Shown here one piece after another: positions 38,168 through 48,981 of a stretch of 64,000 nt of DNA. Within the stretch, counting starts at the first letter, position 1, and each line of letters starts with the position of its first letter. The notes under the pieces were generated by a model. The model was not told the origin of the DNA and searched no databases. It saw only the letters and a list, made by a program, of their open reading frames with translations. The stretch is from NCBI RefSeq assembly GCF_030232265.1, contig NZ_JASPJK010000013.1, forward strand, positions 1-64,000, given 5' to 3'. The stretch is from Corynebacterium sp. MSK041. GTDB taxonomy: Bacteria; Actinomycetota; Actinomycetes; Mycobacteriales; Mycobacteriaceae. Position numbers and translations under genes: made by a program.

Positions 38168-38196
38168 TTCACCTGCCCGTTTAGCGTGAATATAAT
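38168..38196 (+). promoter_or_regulatory. Candidate sigma-A promoter of the GT87 gene
   Basis: TTCACC (38168-38173) and a perfect TATAAT (38191-38196) are separated by 17 bases. The predicted start would give a 5' leader of about 85 bases containing three GTTAAC sites. Confidence 0.5.
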
Positions 38197-38222
38197 TTCG
38201 CAAGCTATTGCACCATGTGCAA

Positions 38223-38284
38223 GTTAACACCCTGTTCATCTTCACGGTTCGCGCTTTAGGTCATTTGTTAACCCTTTAGTTAAC
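38223..38284. promoter_or_regulatory. GTTAAC site at 38223 and paired GTTAAC site 2
   Basis: GTTAAC occurs at 38223-38228, 38267-38272 and 38279-38284. The last two form a pair (12 bases apart) that ends only 4 bases before the ATG at 38289, where a ribosome binding site would normally lie. Confidence 0.45.
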
Positions 38285-38288
38285 TTTG

Positions 38289-39611
38289 ATGGCTTTAAGA
38301 GACCTCGAGAGACCTTTTCGTCGTGCTAACCTCCCCGCTGTGCCTATCCATGCCGCAGAATCCCCCAACCTCGACCGCACTCCGGCAGCATCAGCAGCCT
38401 TCCGCGTAGCGGTTCCACTGTTGTACACGGTGATGGCGTTCGTCCTTGTCCGTTCTGCCATAGTGTTCCCGCAGCTAAACCCGGGAACGGACTTCACGCC
38501 GATCTGGGACGCGGCCAATAAGTATGTCTCGGGGGCGGCGGTGTTTGGGTCGGATTACACCGTCGATAAGCCTCACTACCTGTACACCCCTGCGGGCACG
38601 GTGCTGATTGCTCCGGTTGCTGTCTTCGGCTCGCAAGAAGTGGCGCGCGCGGTGATGGCTGCCCTCGGCGCGCTTTGCATCGTCGCTGCCATCGCTGTGG
38701 CTGCGCATATGGTTCGTCCGCGCTGGTTCCACATTGTCTTCCCGCTGGCAGTGAGCTTCTTCTTCATCACACCGGAACCAGTCCGAACAACTTTGGCGTT
38801 GACCAATATCAACGGATTCATGCTGCTCTTGCAGGTGCTGTTCATCTGGTTCTCCCTGCGCCTCCGGGAGCGGAAGGTCGGCTGGCTCAACCACTTCAAA
38901 CGGCCGGAAGCCTGGGCGGCGGGCGCGATCGCGGGTGTGGCTTTGTCCATCAAACCCCAGTTCGCGGTGCTGTTTATCGTCTCCCTGACCTATTGGCAGG
39001 TGGCCGTGGTTGTTATCGCCGCCCTCGTCGCCGCAGCGCTGTTCACGGTCGGATGGTTCACCATCGCGGAACCGGAACTCTTCTTCACCAACCTCGTCCC
39101 CTACCTCAGCGAGCCCCGGCCCCGCTTCAATGGTTCTGTCAGCGGACTCGGCATTGTCCTCGACTGGCCAAATACGGTGACCACCGCCTTAACGCTGTTC
39201 GTCACCGCAGCATCACTCGCCGCGGTCGCCTTGATGTGGCGATGGAAAGAAGCGGACCCGGTGCTGTTCACCTTCGTGGCCACTGGCGTGTGCTTCGCCG
39301 GCGGCTTCATGGCAAGCGGACTGTTGCAAAACTACTACTCCATCTGGCTCATTCCGCTCGTGCTCACCATCGCCGGGCGCCAATCCCCAGTGCGCTGGCC
39401 AGTTACCGTTCTCATTCTGCTGTTCATGTACGGCAACTGGACCTGGCCAGAAACCGACAACGTGCCCTTAGGCGTCACGCTGGCTTATATCCCGTCGTTC
39501 ATGTTCATCGCGCTGCCGGTTGCAGTTGGCGCGTGGGCGCTGGCCAATCGGCCTGTGGAAGAGCAGCAAGTCGAAGCACCAGCGTCCCGCACTGTTGCTG
39601 GAGACTTTTAG
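38289..39611 (+). CDS. GT87-family (DUF2029) membrane glycosyltransferase
   Basis: The 440-residue GT-C type protein has about ten transmembrane helices. The first periplasmic loop holds the acidic motif LNPGTDFTPIWDAANKY and a KPHYLYTPAG segment, typical of the polyprenol-phosphate-sugar dependent GT87 family (mannosyl- and arabinofuranosyltransferases of mycolata). Its place between arabinogalactan genes and glf suggests a role in wall or lipoglycan synthesis; the sugar is not determined. ATG 38289 has no recognisable Shine-Dalgarno sequence; a TTG one codon earlier is possible. Confidence 0.82.
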   Translation: MALRDLERPFRRANLPAVPIHAAESPNLDRTPAASAAFRVAVPLLYTVMAFVLVRSAIVFPQLNPGTDFTPIWDAANKYVSGAAVFGSDYTVDKPHYLYTPAGTVLIAPVAVFGSQEVARAVMAALGALCIVAAIAVAAHMVRPRWFHIVFPLAVSFFFITPEPVRTTLALTNINGFMLLLQVLFIWFSLRLRERKVGWLNHFKRPEAWAAGAIAGVALSIKPQFAVLFIVSLTYWQVAVVVIAALVAAALFTVGWFTIAEPELFFTNLVPYLSEPRPRFNGSVSGLGIVLDWPNTVTTALTLFVTAASLAAVALMWRWKEADPVLFTFVATGVCFAGGFMASGLLQNYYSIWLIPLVLTIAGRQSPVRWPVTVLILLFMYGNWTWPETDNVPLGVTLAYIPSFMFIALPVAVGAWALANRPVEEQQVEAPASRTVAGDF

Positions 39612-39638
39612 GCACCAGAATCACATGCTCCTACCTGG

Positions 39639-39697
39639 GCGTTTTGCACTTTGAAACGCTTTCACTTTGCGTTTTGAAACGCAACTGCTTGGCGTTT
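39639..39697. repeat. Short GCGTTTTG / GAAACGC repeat cluster
   Basis: Within 60 bases GCGTTTTG occurs at 39639 and 39669, GAAACGC at 39653 and 39676, and GCGTTT again at 39692; GCGTTTTGAAACGC is a near-palindrome. It lies just after the GT87 stop. The 434 bases between 39611 and 40046 hold no gene I can support. Confidence 0.5.
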
Positions 39698-39920
39698 GGG
39701 AATCGCATATCACCCAGCTAACGCCACCGAAGCCAATCCTGCTCATTCGAGCCAGAGAGGCTGCGTGGCTACGTTTCCTTTGGCGCGCTCTGCTGCGCCC
39801 GCGGCGGAAGGCCGGATCCCCAGCATCGGACATGCTGGTGGCCAAGCTCACGGGCTTCGTATGCGACATCAACCGTTACTTGGTGGCAACGTTCGTGCCC
39901 GTAAGCGGCTAAAGCGCGTC

Positions 39921-40044
39921 AGTTGTTCGGGAGTTGTTTCAAACAACTCTGAAACAACTAGGCAAACAACTCCCAGAAAAACACGCCGAAAACAGCGCGT
40001 TTACGCAGGCAGACATAGTTGTTTCGAGTTGTTTGGAGTTGTTT
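39921..40044. repeat. AGTTGTTT repeat array
   Basis: Eight copies of AGTTGTTT or its complement in 124 bases: 39921 (last base C), 39932, complements at 39941, 39952 and 39964, then three direct copies at 40017, 40027 and 40037 with a 10-base period. GAGTTGTTTCAAACAACTC (39931-39949) is a perfect inverted repeat. The left complement copies could pair with the right direct copies to form a long stem. It lies between two convergent genes. Confidence 0.75.
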
Positions 40045-40045
40045 A

Positions 40046-40951
40046 TTACTCCCCAATATCCGGCGACTCCTGCGCCCCACGCCACGTGATGATCGCGCCA
40101 GCGACCGCGATCAGCACGATGCCCGCCACCATTGACCAGGTCAGCTCGTCGCCGGAGAAGGCCCAGCCCAAAATCGCGCCGATCACAGGGTCAAGGGCAA
40201 AAAGCGTACCGACGACCGCCGCCGACACAATCCCCGCCGCAATCGTGTCCATGACATAAGGGATCACCGCGCCGATGAAGCCGGAGATGATGATGGTGAT
40301 CCACATGGGGGCATCAAGAAGCGGAACGGCAGGCACGGAAAACGGCATGAGAATGAGCGCGGCGACGACCACCGACAAGGCGAGATCCGGCATGCCGCCA
40401 CCGTCGGTGCCGCCCATGCGCGCGGCGAAAAGTGTGTAGGCACCGAAGAACACCGCACCGAGCGCAGCGAAGCCAATGCCGACGATGTCCAGGTCATTGG
40501 AGGGCTGCGCGATGAGAGCGACACCGATGAACGCGACGACAGCCCACAGGCGCGAGCGCCACATGGTCAGACCAAGGAACGACACCACGCACGGGCCAAG
40601 GAAGTCGATGGTCACGGCGACACCTTGCGGAAGGCGCGCGATAGCGGCGTAGACCATCATGCTCATCATGCCCATGGCCACGCCGTACACCACGATGTTG
40701 ATGGCGCGGGCGCGCGTCATGCCGGTCAGCTTCGGCCGGAACAGCACCACCATGATCACCGCGGCAGCCGCCATGCGCAGGCCCGACACCCCCGGCGCGC
40801 CGACAGCGGCCAGCATGTCCGTGACAATCACGGCGGCGGCCTGCGTCCCCAGCGAGCCGATGAGCACCATCAGGACCGGGGCCGCCGGCAGAGCAAGAAA
40901 AGCGTTGATGCCCTGCCAGGTCAATCGGGTTTGGTTACGTTCGCGTGGCAC
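40046..40951 (-). CDS. EamA/DMT-superfamily exporter (RhtA-like)
   Basis: This inner-membrane drug/metabolite transporter of about 302 residues has ten helices in two EamA repeats, similar to RhtA-type amino-acid exporters. The start is uncertain: GTG 40951 is chosen because conserved hydrophobic sequence begins soon after (LTWQGINAFLALP) and longer frames run into the divergent ATPase gene. The substrate is unknown. It is convergent with the GT87 gene across the AGTTGTTT array. Confidence 0.8.
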   Translation of the reverse strand: MPRERNQTRLTWQGINAFLALPAAPVLMVLIGSLGTQAAAVIVTDMLAAVGAPGVSGLRMAAAAVIMVVLFRPKLTGMTRARAINIVVYGVAMGMMSMMVYAAIARLPQGVAVTIDFLGPCVVSFLGLTMWRSRLWAVVAFIGVALIAQPSNDLDIVGIGFAALGAVFFGAYTLFAARMGGTDGGGMPDLALSVVVAALILMPFSVPAVPLLDAPMWITIIISGFIGAVIPYVMDTIAAGIVSAAVVGTLFALDPVIGAILGWAFSGDELTWSMVAGIVLIAVAGAIITWRGAQESPDIGE

Positions 40952-41013
40952 TCGGGAAAGGCTAGTACATGGGTGCAGAACTTGAGCGTTCGATCGCGCC
41001 CCCTCGCGCCGAA

Positions 41014-41057
41014 ATAGTAAAGATAGTAAAAATAGTAAAGATAGTAAGAAATAGTAA
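41014..41057 (+). repeat. Five tandem ATAGTAA heptads upstream of the AAA ATPase gene
   Basis: ATAGTAA starts at 41014, 41023, 41032, 41041 and 41051 (spacing 9, 9, 9, 10). The last copy runs straight into the AGGAGG ribosome binding site of the gene at 41067. The tract is very A-rich compared with its surroundings. Confidence 0.85.
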
Positions 41058-41066
41058 GGAGGCGGA

Positions 41067-42248
41067 ATGTCAGCGATCCAGCGGCGACCCAAGAACCCTT
41101 TCACCGCAACGGTTGGAAAGACACCGGTGGTGGTCGCGGGGCGCGATGAGTATCTCCGCGATTTTGACGCCGCCATCCAGGACGGTCCAGGAAGCCACGA
41201 ACGTATCTCCATCATCACCGGTCCGAGGGGAGTGGGCAAGACTGTTTTGCTGAATGAATTCGAAGCAGTCGCCAAATCTCACGCTTGGCACGTCATCTCC
41301 GAAACCAAAACTCGCGGTTTTATCGATCGCATCCGCGACCGTGCATACAAGCTCGTGGAGGAGCTTTCCGGCGAACCCAAGCGCCGCCTCTCCGGAATCA
41401 AACTCCCCTATCTCGGCTTTGACACCGAATCTGTTCCTGCTTATTCACCCACCCCAACATTGAGGTCGGTGCTTGATGAACTGTTTGACTGCCAGGCGGA
41501 GATTGATGCCCGCCTCGGCCAGGAACCAGTTGGGCTGCTGATTACCTTGGATGAGCTGCACTACGCCCACATGGACGAGATTGTTGAATTCGGCACGACT
41601 ATCCAACATCTTGTCCGGGAAGATCGTCAGATTGCGGTTGCGATGGCCGGCATCCCTGGTGCCGTGAAACCACTTCTCGCTGCTGATGAAGGCCGCAACC
41701 CCGTGACCTTCTTGCGCCGCGCAAACAGGATTGAAACCGGAATGGTTTCGATCGAAGAGGTGCGCGTGGCATTGGAGGAGACCACTGCTCAAGTTGGGGT
41801 TTCATGGACCCCGGGGGCCCTCGACATCGCATCCAAGGCCACTGGTGGATACCCCTTCATGATCCAGCTGGTTGGGCAGCACGCGTTCCGTAACCTCACC
41901 GACAACGTGATCGATGAGGAAGCGGTGTCGCATGGCATCGGTGCTGCCCGGAGGAAACTCGGCCAGCTTGTGCACGAACCGTCGCTTGCAGATCTGTCTG
42001 AGGTTGATCGCACCTTCCTCACCGCGATGTCCACCGACGATGGCCCATCACGCATGTTGGACATCGCGGCGCGCATGGGCGTCGATTCGCAATACGCGGG
42101 CACCTATCGCAAGAGGCTTATCGACGCTGAAATGATCCGCCCAACATCCCACGGCTACGTCGACTACGAGCTGCCCTACATGCGCGAGTACCTACGTTCA
42201 CACCATGCGACAGACGCAATGGAGCAGTTCTCCATCTGGCCGGAATAA
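41067..42248 (+). CDS. Orphan AAA ATPase (Orc/Cdc6-like ATP-binding protein)
   Basis: The 393-residue soluble ATPase has Walker A GPRGVGKT near residue 53 and Walker B LLITLDELHY near 160. A lid region follows, and the C-terminal part looks like a winged helix (VDRTFLTAMSTDDGPSRMLDIAARMG, then YRKRLIDAEMIRPTSHGYVDYELP). The layout is that of the AAA family of archaeal/bacterial Orc1-like ATPases often found as orphans in actinobacteria. The function is unknown. ATG 41067 has AGGAGG 6 bases upstream. Confidence 0.78.
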   Translation: MSAIQRRPKNPFTATVGKTPVVVAGRDEYLRDFDAAIQDGPGSHERISIITGPRGVGKTVLLNEFEAVAKSHAWHVISETKTRGFIDRIRDRAYKLVEELSGEPKRRLSGIKLPYLGFDTESVPAYSPTPTLRSVLDELFDCQAEIDARLGQEPVGLLITLDELHYAHMDEIVEFGTTIQHLVREDRQIAVAMAGIPGAVKPLLAADEGRNPVTFLRRANRIETGMVSIEEVRVALEETTAQVGVSWTPGALDIASKATGGYPFMIQLVGQHAFRNLTDNVIDEEAVSHGIGAARRKLGQLVHEPSLADLSEVDRTFLTAMSTDDGPSRMLDIAARMGVDSQYAGTYRKRLIDAEMIRPTSHGYVDYELPYMREYLRSHHATDAMEQFSIWPE

Positions 42249-42269
42249 GAACGCGGTAGTAGTGGACCC

Positions 42270-43538
<1,269 letters not shown>

Positions 43539-43630
43539 TCACATTGTTCACAAAAGTCACATGAGTATCCTATAGTTGCTTCTGATCTAGATTAGTCACA
43601 GCTGTCACTATTAACCCAGGAGCACTGAAC

Positions 43631-45736
43631 GTGAAACAACGACGCCACCTCAACCCTTCCTCTAGGAAGAAGACTCCGGTCATCGCAGTTGCCAGCACCC
43701 TCGCCGTCATTGCGGCGGGTGCCTTTGGCGGCAACGAGATCCTCAAGACCCAGGACGTCGGCTCTGCCAACATTCAGGTTTCCACCTCCACCGCATCCCT
43801 GGCTGACGCGGAGTCCATCATTGTTGATGATCCCGCCGTGGCCACCCAGGGTGAAGGCGATGAAGCCCGCACGGTGAAAGAGTTCGTCCGCGATGAGGAA
43901 TTCTCCGTTTTCGGCCTGACCTGGGAAGGCGACCGCGACATCGTCGCTTTCGTCCGCGCTGAGCGCCCAGACGGCACCTGGTCCGAGTGGTACGAGATGG
44001 ATGCTGAGGCTGGTCCCGACGGCGTTGCCAACGGCACCGAGCCGATTTACGTGGAAAAGACCAAGCGTGTTCAGGTCTCCACCGCCAACGTTGACCTGGT
44101 GGCACACGATGCGCCGGCTAAGGCACCGGCAGAGAATGCGCCGGCTGAGCAACCAGCTGAAGCCCCCGCTGAGACCGCTGACGCTGTTGATCCCTCGCTT
44201 CCGGATTCCGCCCCGGTTGACCTGTCCGGCTTCACACCCGGCACCGCACCGTCCGTCCTGGGCGACCGCGCTCTGCCGACCAACTATGGCGAGATCGCCC
44301 CGGTTGCAGACGTTGAGGAGCTGGACGATCAACCAGCCGAGGCTGCACCGGTGACCACCGCTGCTGATCTGGATGCTGTGTTTATTGAGGGCGGCGAAGG
44401 TACCGCCGACGGTGCAATTGCCCCGGCGCAGTACAACACCAGCGGCATGCCACGCGTGGTTTCCCGCGCATCCTGGGGCGCCGGCAAGAGCCGCACCCCC
44501 TACTACTCGGAGCCAACCAAGGCGATCACCATTCACCACACCGCTGGTTCGAATAACTACACCGCGGCGCAGGCGCCGGGCATCGTCCGCGGCATTTGGT
44601 CCTACCACGCCCATAACCTGGGTTGGGGCGATGTGGGGTACAACGCCCTCGTGGATAAGTACGGCAACATCTACGAAGGCCGCGCAGGCGGTCTGGACCG
44701 TAACCCGCAGGGCGCTCATGTGGGTGGCTTCAACGCACACACTTGGGGCATCTCCATGCTGGGCAACTACCAGACGGCGGCACCTACCCCAGCGTCCCTG
44801 AACGCAATGGGTGAAATGATCGGCTGGAAGGCCGGCACTGCGGGCCTTGACCCGACCGGTAAGACCTGGCTGACCTCTGATGCAAACTTCAAAGGCTCCA
44901 AGTACTCCCGTGGCCAGGGCGCCAACTTCAATGTTGTGAATGCTCACCGTGACTTCCACTACAACACCTGCCCGGGCGACAACCTGTACGGCCAGATGGG
45001 GTACATCCGCAACGTAGCTAAGGCTAAGGCTGATGCGGTGAAGTCCAACCGTGCGTACACCCCGCCCGCATCGAACCCGCAGCAGACCACACCGACTCCG
45101 CCGGAGGGGAACACACCTGCGCCGTCACAGCCGACTCCGCCAAGGACCGGCACGGTGCCGAATAGTGATGGCACCAACACCACCATCAATAACCTGGCTA
45201 ACACCTCCAGCAAGGTCTCCTTCGAAGGCATCATGAATGGTGACCCGGCTGCTATCGCTACCGCCGTGGGCACCGTCGGTGGCGCAGTTCTGCTCTTCGC
45301 TGCTGGCAACGGCATGCTGCCGAAGCAGGTGACCAACGTGGCAAACGTGGAGATCATCCCAGGTATCACCCTAGCTAGCCTCCGCCCGTACGTTGGCCAA
45401 CTGGTTAACGTCGTGGGCAGCCCGGAGGCGAAGCAGAAGTGGAGCAAGTTTGAGCCGATGCTCGGCCAGCTCGACGGCGTGCTTCAGGGTGTGGGTGGCG
45501 ATGAGTACGGCATCTTTGAAAAGGGCATCGCGCTACTCAGCTCCGATGGCAACCAGGTGATCATGCCTGAGAAGATCGCCGATGCGTGGCTCAAGCAGGG
45601 CCTGGACTTGGGCCCGCTGGGTAAGCCGGTGAAGTCCGATGCCGCCGCCAATAACGGTGACATCCGAGTGGACTTTGACCGCGGTTCCATCACCTACCGC
45701 GTGACCACGGGCAACCTGGATATCGACGTGAAGTAA
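43631..45736 (+). CDS. Secreted N-acetylmuramoyl-L-alanine amidase (PGRP type)
   Basis: The 701-residue exported protein starts at GTG 43631 with an N-terminal anchor (VIAVASTLAVIAAGAFGG). A long Ala/Pro/Glu-rich region is followed by a PGRP/amidase_2 domain near residues 275-455 with zinc ligands in ITIHHTAGSNNYTA, VNAHRDFHYNTCPGD and YNALVDKYGNIYEGRAGG. The C-terminal 200 residues contain a hydrophobic segment and LGFP-like sequence (DLGPLGKPVKSD ... FDRGSITYRVTTG). It is probably a wall hydrolase or sensor bound to the envelope. It is divergent from glf, as in other corynebacteria. Confidence 0.88.
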   Translation: MKQRRHLNPSSRKKTPVIAVASTLAVIAAGAFGGNEILKTQDVGSANIQVSTSTASLADAESIIVDDPAVATQGEGDEARTVKEFVRDEEFSVFGLTWEGDRDIVAFVRAERPDGTWSEWYEMDAEAGPDGVANGTEPIYVEKTKRVQVSTANVDLVAHDAPAKAPAENAPAEQPAEAPAETADAVDPSLPDSAPVDLSGFTPGTAPSVLGDRALPTNYGEIAPVADVEELDDQPAEAAPVTTAADLDAVFIEGGEGTADGAIAPAQYNTSGMPRVVSRASWGAGKSRTPYYSEPTKAITIHHTAGSNNYTAAQAPGIVRGIWSYHAHNLGWGDVGYNALVDKYGNIYEGRAGGLDRNPQGAHVGGFNAHTWGISMLGNYQTAAPTPASLNAMGEMIGWKAGTAGLDPTGKTWLTSDANFKGSKYSRGQGANFNVVNAHRDFHYNTCPGDNLYGQMGYIRNVAKAKADAVKSNRAYTPPASNPQQTTPTPPEGNTPAPSQPTPPRTGTVPNSDGTNTTINNLANTSSKVSFEGIMNGDPAAIATAVGTVGGAVLLFAAGNGMLPKQVTNVANVEIIPGITLASLRPYVGQLVNVVGSPEAKQKWSKFEPMLGQLDGVLQGVGGDEYGIFEKGIALLSSDGNQVIMPEKIADAWLKQGLDLGPLGKPVKSDAAANNGDIRVDFDRGSITYRVTTGNLDIDVK

Positions 45737-45737
45737 A

Positions 45738-47258
45738 TCACGCTAGATCAAGGGAGCGAGCCACGGCTTCCTCCCACCGCGCAATGAGCCGGTCCCGGTC
45801 GGGACCGGCCATTGTGTTTTCCCAGGTCTTTTCATCACCCAGGCTCAGTGGCTCCTCCAGGAGCCCGGCACCGATCCCGGCGGCACTCGCTGCGCCCATC
45901 ACGGTGGTTTCCATGTTGTCAGGCCGCACCACGGTGGATTCCAGCACGTCGGCCTGCATTTGCATGAGGAGGTCGTTGCCGGTCATGCCACCGTCCACAC
46001 GCAAGGCATCAATGCTTATCTGCGCATCTGCTTCCATTGCCCGCACCACCTCCCGCGTCTGCAGGCAGGTGGCATCCAGGGCTGCCCGCGCGATGTGGCG
46101 CCGGTCGGTGTAGCGCGTGATTCCGGTGATCACGCCGCGGGCATCTGGGCGCCAGCGTGGCGCGAACAGTCCGGAGAACGCGGGCACGATGACCACCCCG
46201 GCGGAATCCTCCACCTGGCCAGCCAGCTTCTCCGATTCTGCGGCGTGGTTGATGATGCCCAGTTGGTCCCGCAGCCACTGAATGAGCGAACCACCCACGG
46301 CCACGGACCCCTCCAAGGCGTACACCGGCGGCTTGCCCGCCTTCTGGTACGCAACGGTGGTGAGCAAACCATGCTCTGAAAACTGTGGCTTATCACCGGT
46401 GTTGAGCAGCATGAACAGGCCAGTACCGTAGGTCATCTTCGCGGTGCCCTTGTCCAGGCAGCCCTGCCCGAACAGTGCGGCCTGCTGGTCGCCCAGCACG
46501 CCCGTGATGGGCACATCACGTGAGCTCTTCTGCCGGCGAATGGACCCAAAGTGGCCGAAGCTCGGTTTGATCTCCGGCAGAATCTGTCGTGGCACACCGA
46601 TTTCCGTGCACAGCTTTTCATCCCACTCCAGCGTTTCCAGATCCATGAGCAGCGTGCGCGATGCATTGGTTACGTCGGTGACATGTTGGGCGCGATCCCT
46701 GGCAAACCCAAACATCTCCGCGAACTTAGACCGGCGCGGTTCCCGTGCCCCGCCCGTGAGGTTCCAGATCAGCCAGGTATCAATCGTGCCAGCGAGCAGT
46801 TCGCCCTTCTCCGCACGTTCGCGCGCGCCCTCCACGTTATCCAGGATCCACGCCCACTTCGGGCCGGCCGGATACGAGTTAGCCAGAAGCCCCGTCTTCT
46901 TCAGATACCGCGACTTATCCCCATCCGGCACCACGTCTTCCGTGCGGGTGTCCTGCCACACGATGGCGTTATAAATCGGCTTTCCAGTCTCTTTGTCCCA
47001 GATCACCGCGGTTTCACGCTGGTTGGTCAGCCCGACGGCAGCCAGGTCCTCCACATCCAGGTCCGCATCAACCAACGCCTCCGACAACGCGCGGCGAGTG
47101 TTGCGCCAGATCTCACGCGGGTTGTGCTCCACCCACCCTTCGCGCGGCATGATCTGCTCATGCTCAAACTGGGCGGTGCCCACCACCTCGCCGTCGGGGG
47201 TGGTGATGTAGCACCGGGTGGACGTTGTTCCCTGGTCAATCGCGGCGATGTATGGCAT
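45738..47258 (-). CDS. glpK: Glycerol kinase
   Basis: Phosphorylates glycerol to glycerol 3-phosphate. The 506-residue FGGY kinase has the N-terminal phosphate loop [44 protein letters not shown] and the C-terminal [22 protein letters not shown] 47258 removes eight extra residues of the longer frame. It starts 14 bases after the HAD gene and is the last gene of the serS-plsC-plsC-HAD-glpK series. It is convergent with the amidase gene, with 1 base between the stops. Confidence 0.95.
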   Translation of the reverse strand: MPYIAAIDQGTTSTRCYITTPDGEVVGTAQFEHEQIMPREGWVEHNPREIWRNTRRALSEALVDADLDVEDLAAVGLTNQRETAVIWDKETGKPIYNAIVWQDTRTEDVVPDGDKSRYLKKTGLLANSYPAGPKWAWILDNVEGARERAEKGELLAGTIDTWLIWNLTGGAREPRRSKFAEMFGFARDRAQHVTDVTNASRTLLMDLETLEWDEKLCTEIGVPRQILPEIKPSFGHFGSIRRQKSSRDVPITGVLGDQQAALFGQGCLDKGTAKMTYGTGLFMLLNTGDKPQFSEHGLLTTVAYQKAGKPPVYALEGSVAVGGSLIQWLRDQLGIINHAAESEKLAGQVEDSAGVVIVPAFSGLFAPRWRPDARGVITGITRYTDRRHIARAALDATCLQTREVVRAMEADAQISIDALRVDGGMTGNDLLMQMQADVLESTVVRPDNMETTVMGAASAAGIGAGLLEEPLSLGDEKTWENTMAGPDRDRLIARWEEAVARSLDLA

Positions 47259-47272
47259 GGGGTTATTTAACC

Positions 47273-48106
47273 CTAGAACCAACTCTCAAGAACACGCGCT
47301 ACACCAAAATCATCATTCGAGGTGGTCACAACATCAGCCGCATCCTGCACGAGCGGCTCCGCATTCGCCATCGCCACACCTATGCCGGCCCACGCCAACA
47401 TCTCCATGTCATTCGGCATATCACCAAAAGCAAGGACTCGCTCACGCTCAATGCCATATTGCGTAGCCACGATCGACACACCCGTCGCCTTATTCACCCC
47501 CGGTGCGCTGAACTCCAGCAGACCCTCGTTCATGGAGTAGGTCACGTGTGCGTCTTCGGGGTCGATGAGGGGCGCCAATACATCGAAAAGCTCCTGCGAA
47601 CTCATCTCCGGGTGGCGTACGAGAATCTTCGCCGCGGGCACCGACGTCAGCTCCGCAACGTCCACCACCCCGTAGCCGATGTCCCACAAATCAGGGCTGT
47701 AACCAGGGGTGATGAGGAAGCATTCTTCCTCCGGATCGAAGGCGGAACTGCCCACGCGCTCCACACCGAAACCGTAAGCGCCATAGCCTGCCAGCGCCTC
47801 ACGCGTGATCTCCGCGATGCGCCCCAACGCCTCCGGGTCCAGCTCGTGGCGCACCAGCACCTCATCCCGCGACGGGTCATACACCACCGCACCATTGGCG
47901 CAGATGCACTCCGGAGTGAACGGCAACTGGTCCAGCACCGGCGCCAACCACCGGTGTGGCCTGCCTGTTGCCAGCGCGATCTTCGTGCCTATGCGCGCCG
48001 CCCGCGAAATCGTGTCACGCAAACGCGGACTCACACGCCCGTTGCTATCCAGCAACGTGCCATCAATATCGCTCACAATCAGCTTTGGTGGATTCGGAGC
48101 TGACAC
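47273..48106 (-). CDS. HAD-superfamily hydrolase (Cof type)
   Basis: The 277-residue cytoplasmic phosphatase has HAD motif [10 protein letters not shown], motif II with ALATGRP, a C2-type cap and motif [15 protein letters not shown], typical of Cof/YbiV sugar- or nucleotide-phosphatases. The start is GTG 48106. It lies between plsC-like genes and glpK, so a role in glycerol or sugar phosphate turnover is possible but not shown. Confidence 0.85.
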   Translation of the reverse strand: MSAPNPPKLIVSDIDGTLLDSNGRVSPRLRDTISRAARIGTKIALATGRPHRWLAPVLDQLPFTPECICANGAVVYDPSRDEVLVRHELDPEALGRIAEITREALAGYGAYGFGVERVGSSAFDPEEECFLITPGYSPDLWDIGYGVVDVAELTSVPAAKILVRHPEMSSQELFDVLAPLIDPEDAHVTYSMNEGLLEFSAPGVNKATGVSIVATQYGIERERVLAFGDMPNDMEMLAWAGIGVAMANAEPLVQDAADVVTTSNDDFGVARVLESWF

Positions 48107-48117
48107 GGTGAATCGAC

Positions 48118-48978
48118 CTACCCTTTCTTCCTCTTCTTCCGCTCTTTCCGGTTCTTGCGCTCCGCCTTTTCACGCTGGTCAAGCACTTTCGCTTCCTCCA
48201 CCGTGGGAGCTGAGCCGCCCATCGACGCGGCCATCCAATCCAAACCCTCCGGGAAGGGGCCGAAGCGGTCGTTGTATTCCTCCCGCGCCCCGTCGAGAAG
48301 CACCTGCATCGCGTCTTTCAGCCGGGCCGTAATTTCCTCGTGCGAGCCCTCCGTGGACACCGCGGGGCCAATATTTGTGATGATCGGGTACTTCGTCCGA
48401 CCCATCTCAACCTTCCCACGCTTCGCCCAAATCCGCTGCGTGCCCCATGAAACAGATGGAATTAACGTTGCTCCTGAGGCCTTCGCAATACGCGCCGCAC
48501 CCGTTTTGAACTCCTCCAGCTCAAACGAACGCGCCAAAGTGCCCTCTGGGAAGATGCCCACAACCTCATCGCTGTCCGTCAGCCGCTCAATCGCCTTATC
48601 GACGCTATCCGCACCCCTCGACCGATCCACCTCAATCTGTCCCGCGCCCCGCGCGGCCTTCCCCACCAGCCAGTGATCAAACAGCTCCTTCTTGGCCATG
48701 TAGCGCGTCGCTCTGCGCCCCCGCAGGAGACCCGGCAACGCACCGGTGACAAAGTCGTAGTAGCCAATGTGGTTACCAGCGACGAGAACCGGCCCGTCCG
48801 CGGGCATGTTCTCCAGACCATTGACATAAAACTTCAAACCCTGAAGCCGCAGAACAGACGCCACCGTGTTGAGGATCGCGCGGTACCAACGCTCGTTTTT
48901 CCACCCCGGTTGTTCCGGCAGCTCAGGGACATCCTCCGGGATGTAAAAAACACCCTTGTCAACGCGGTAGTTCGTCAT
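48118..48978 (-). CDS. 1-acyl-sn-glycerol-3-phosphate acyltransferase family protein (PlsC, copy 1)
   Basis: The 286-residue acyltransferase has the HX4D motif GNHIGYYDF, the second block FPEGTLARSFELEEFKTG and a basic Lys/Arg tail (KAERKNRKERKKRKKG). It acts on lysophosphatidate or a related lysolipid at the membrane. It is followed by the HAD gene after 11 bases and preceded by a second PlsC paralogue 3 bases upstream. Confidence 0.87.
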   Translation of the reverse strand: MTNYRVDKGVFYIPEDVPELPEQPGWKNERWYRAILNTVASVLRLQGLKFYVNGLENMPADGPVLVAGNHIGYYDFVTGALPGLLRGRRATRYMAKKELFDHWLVGKAARGAGQIEVDRSRGADSVDKAIERLTDSDEVVGIFPEGTLARSFELEEFKTGAARIAKASGATLIPSVSWGTQRIWAKRGKVEMGRTKYPIITNIGPAVSTEGSHEEITARLKDAMQVLLDGAREEYNDRFGPFPEGLDWMAASMGGSAPTVEEAKVLDQREKAERKNRKERKKRKKG

Positions 48979-48981
48979 GCC

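Noticed and set aside
39667-39912. 81-codon open frame in the gap after the GT87 gene
   Set aside because: No ribosome binding site and no similarity that I recognise; it begins inside the GCGTTTTG repeat cluster.
43592-44959. 455-codon open frame antisense to the amidase gene
   Set aside because: The amidase has a signal anchor, zinc ligands and a full domain order; the antisense frame has nothing recognisable.
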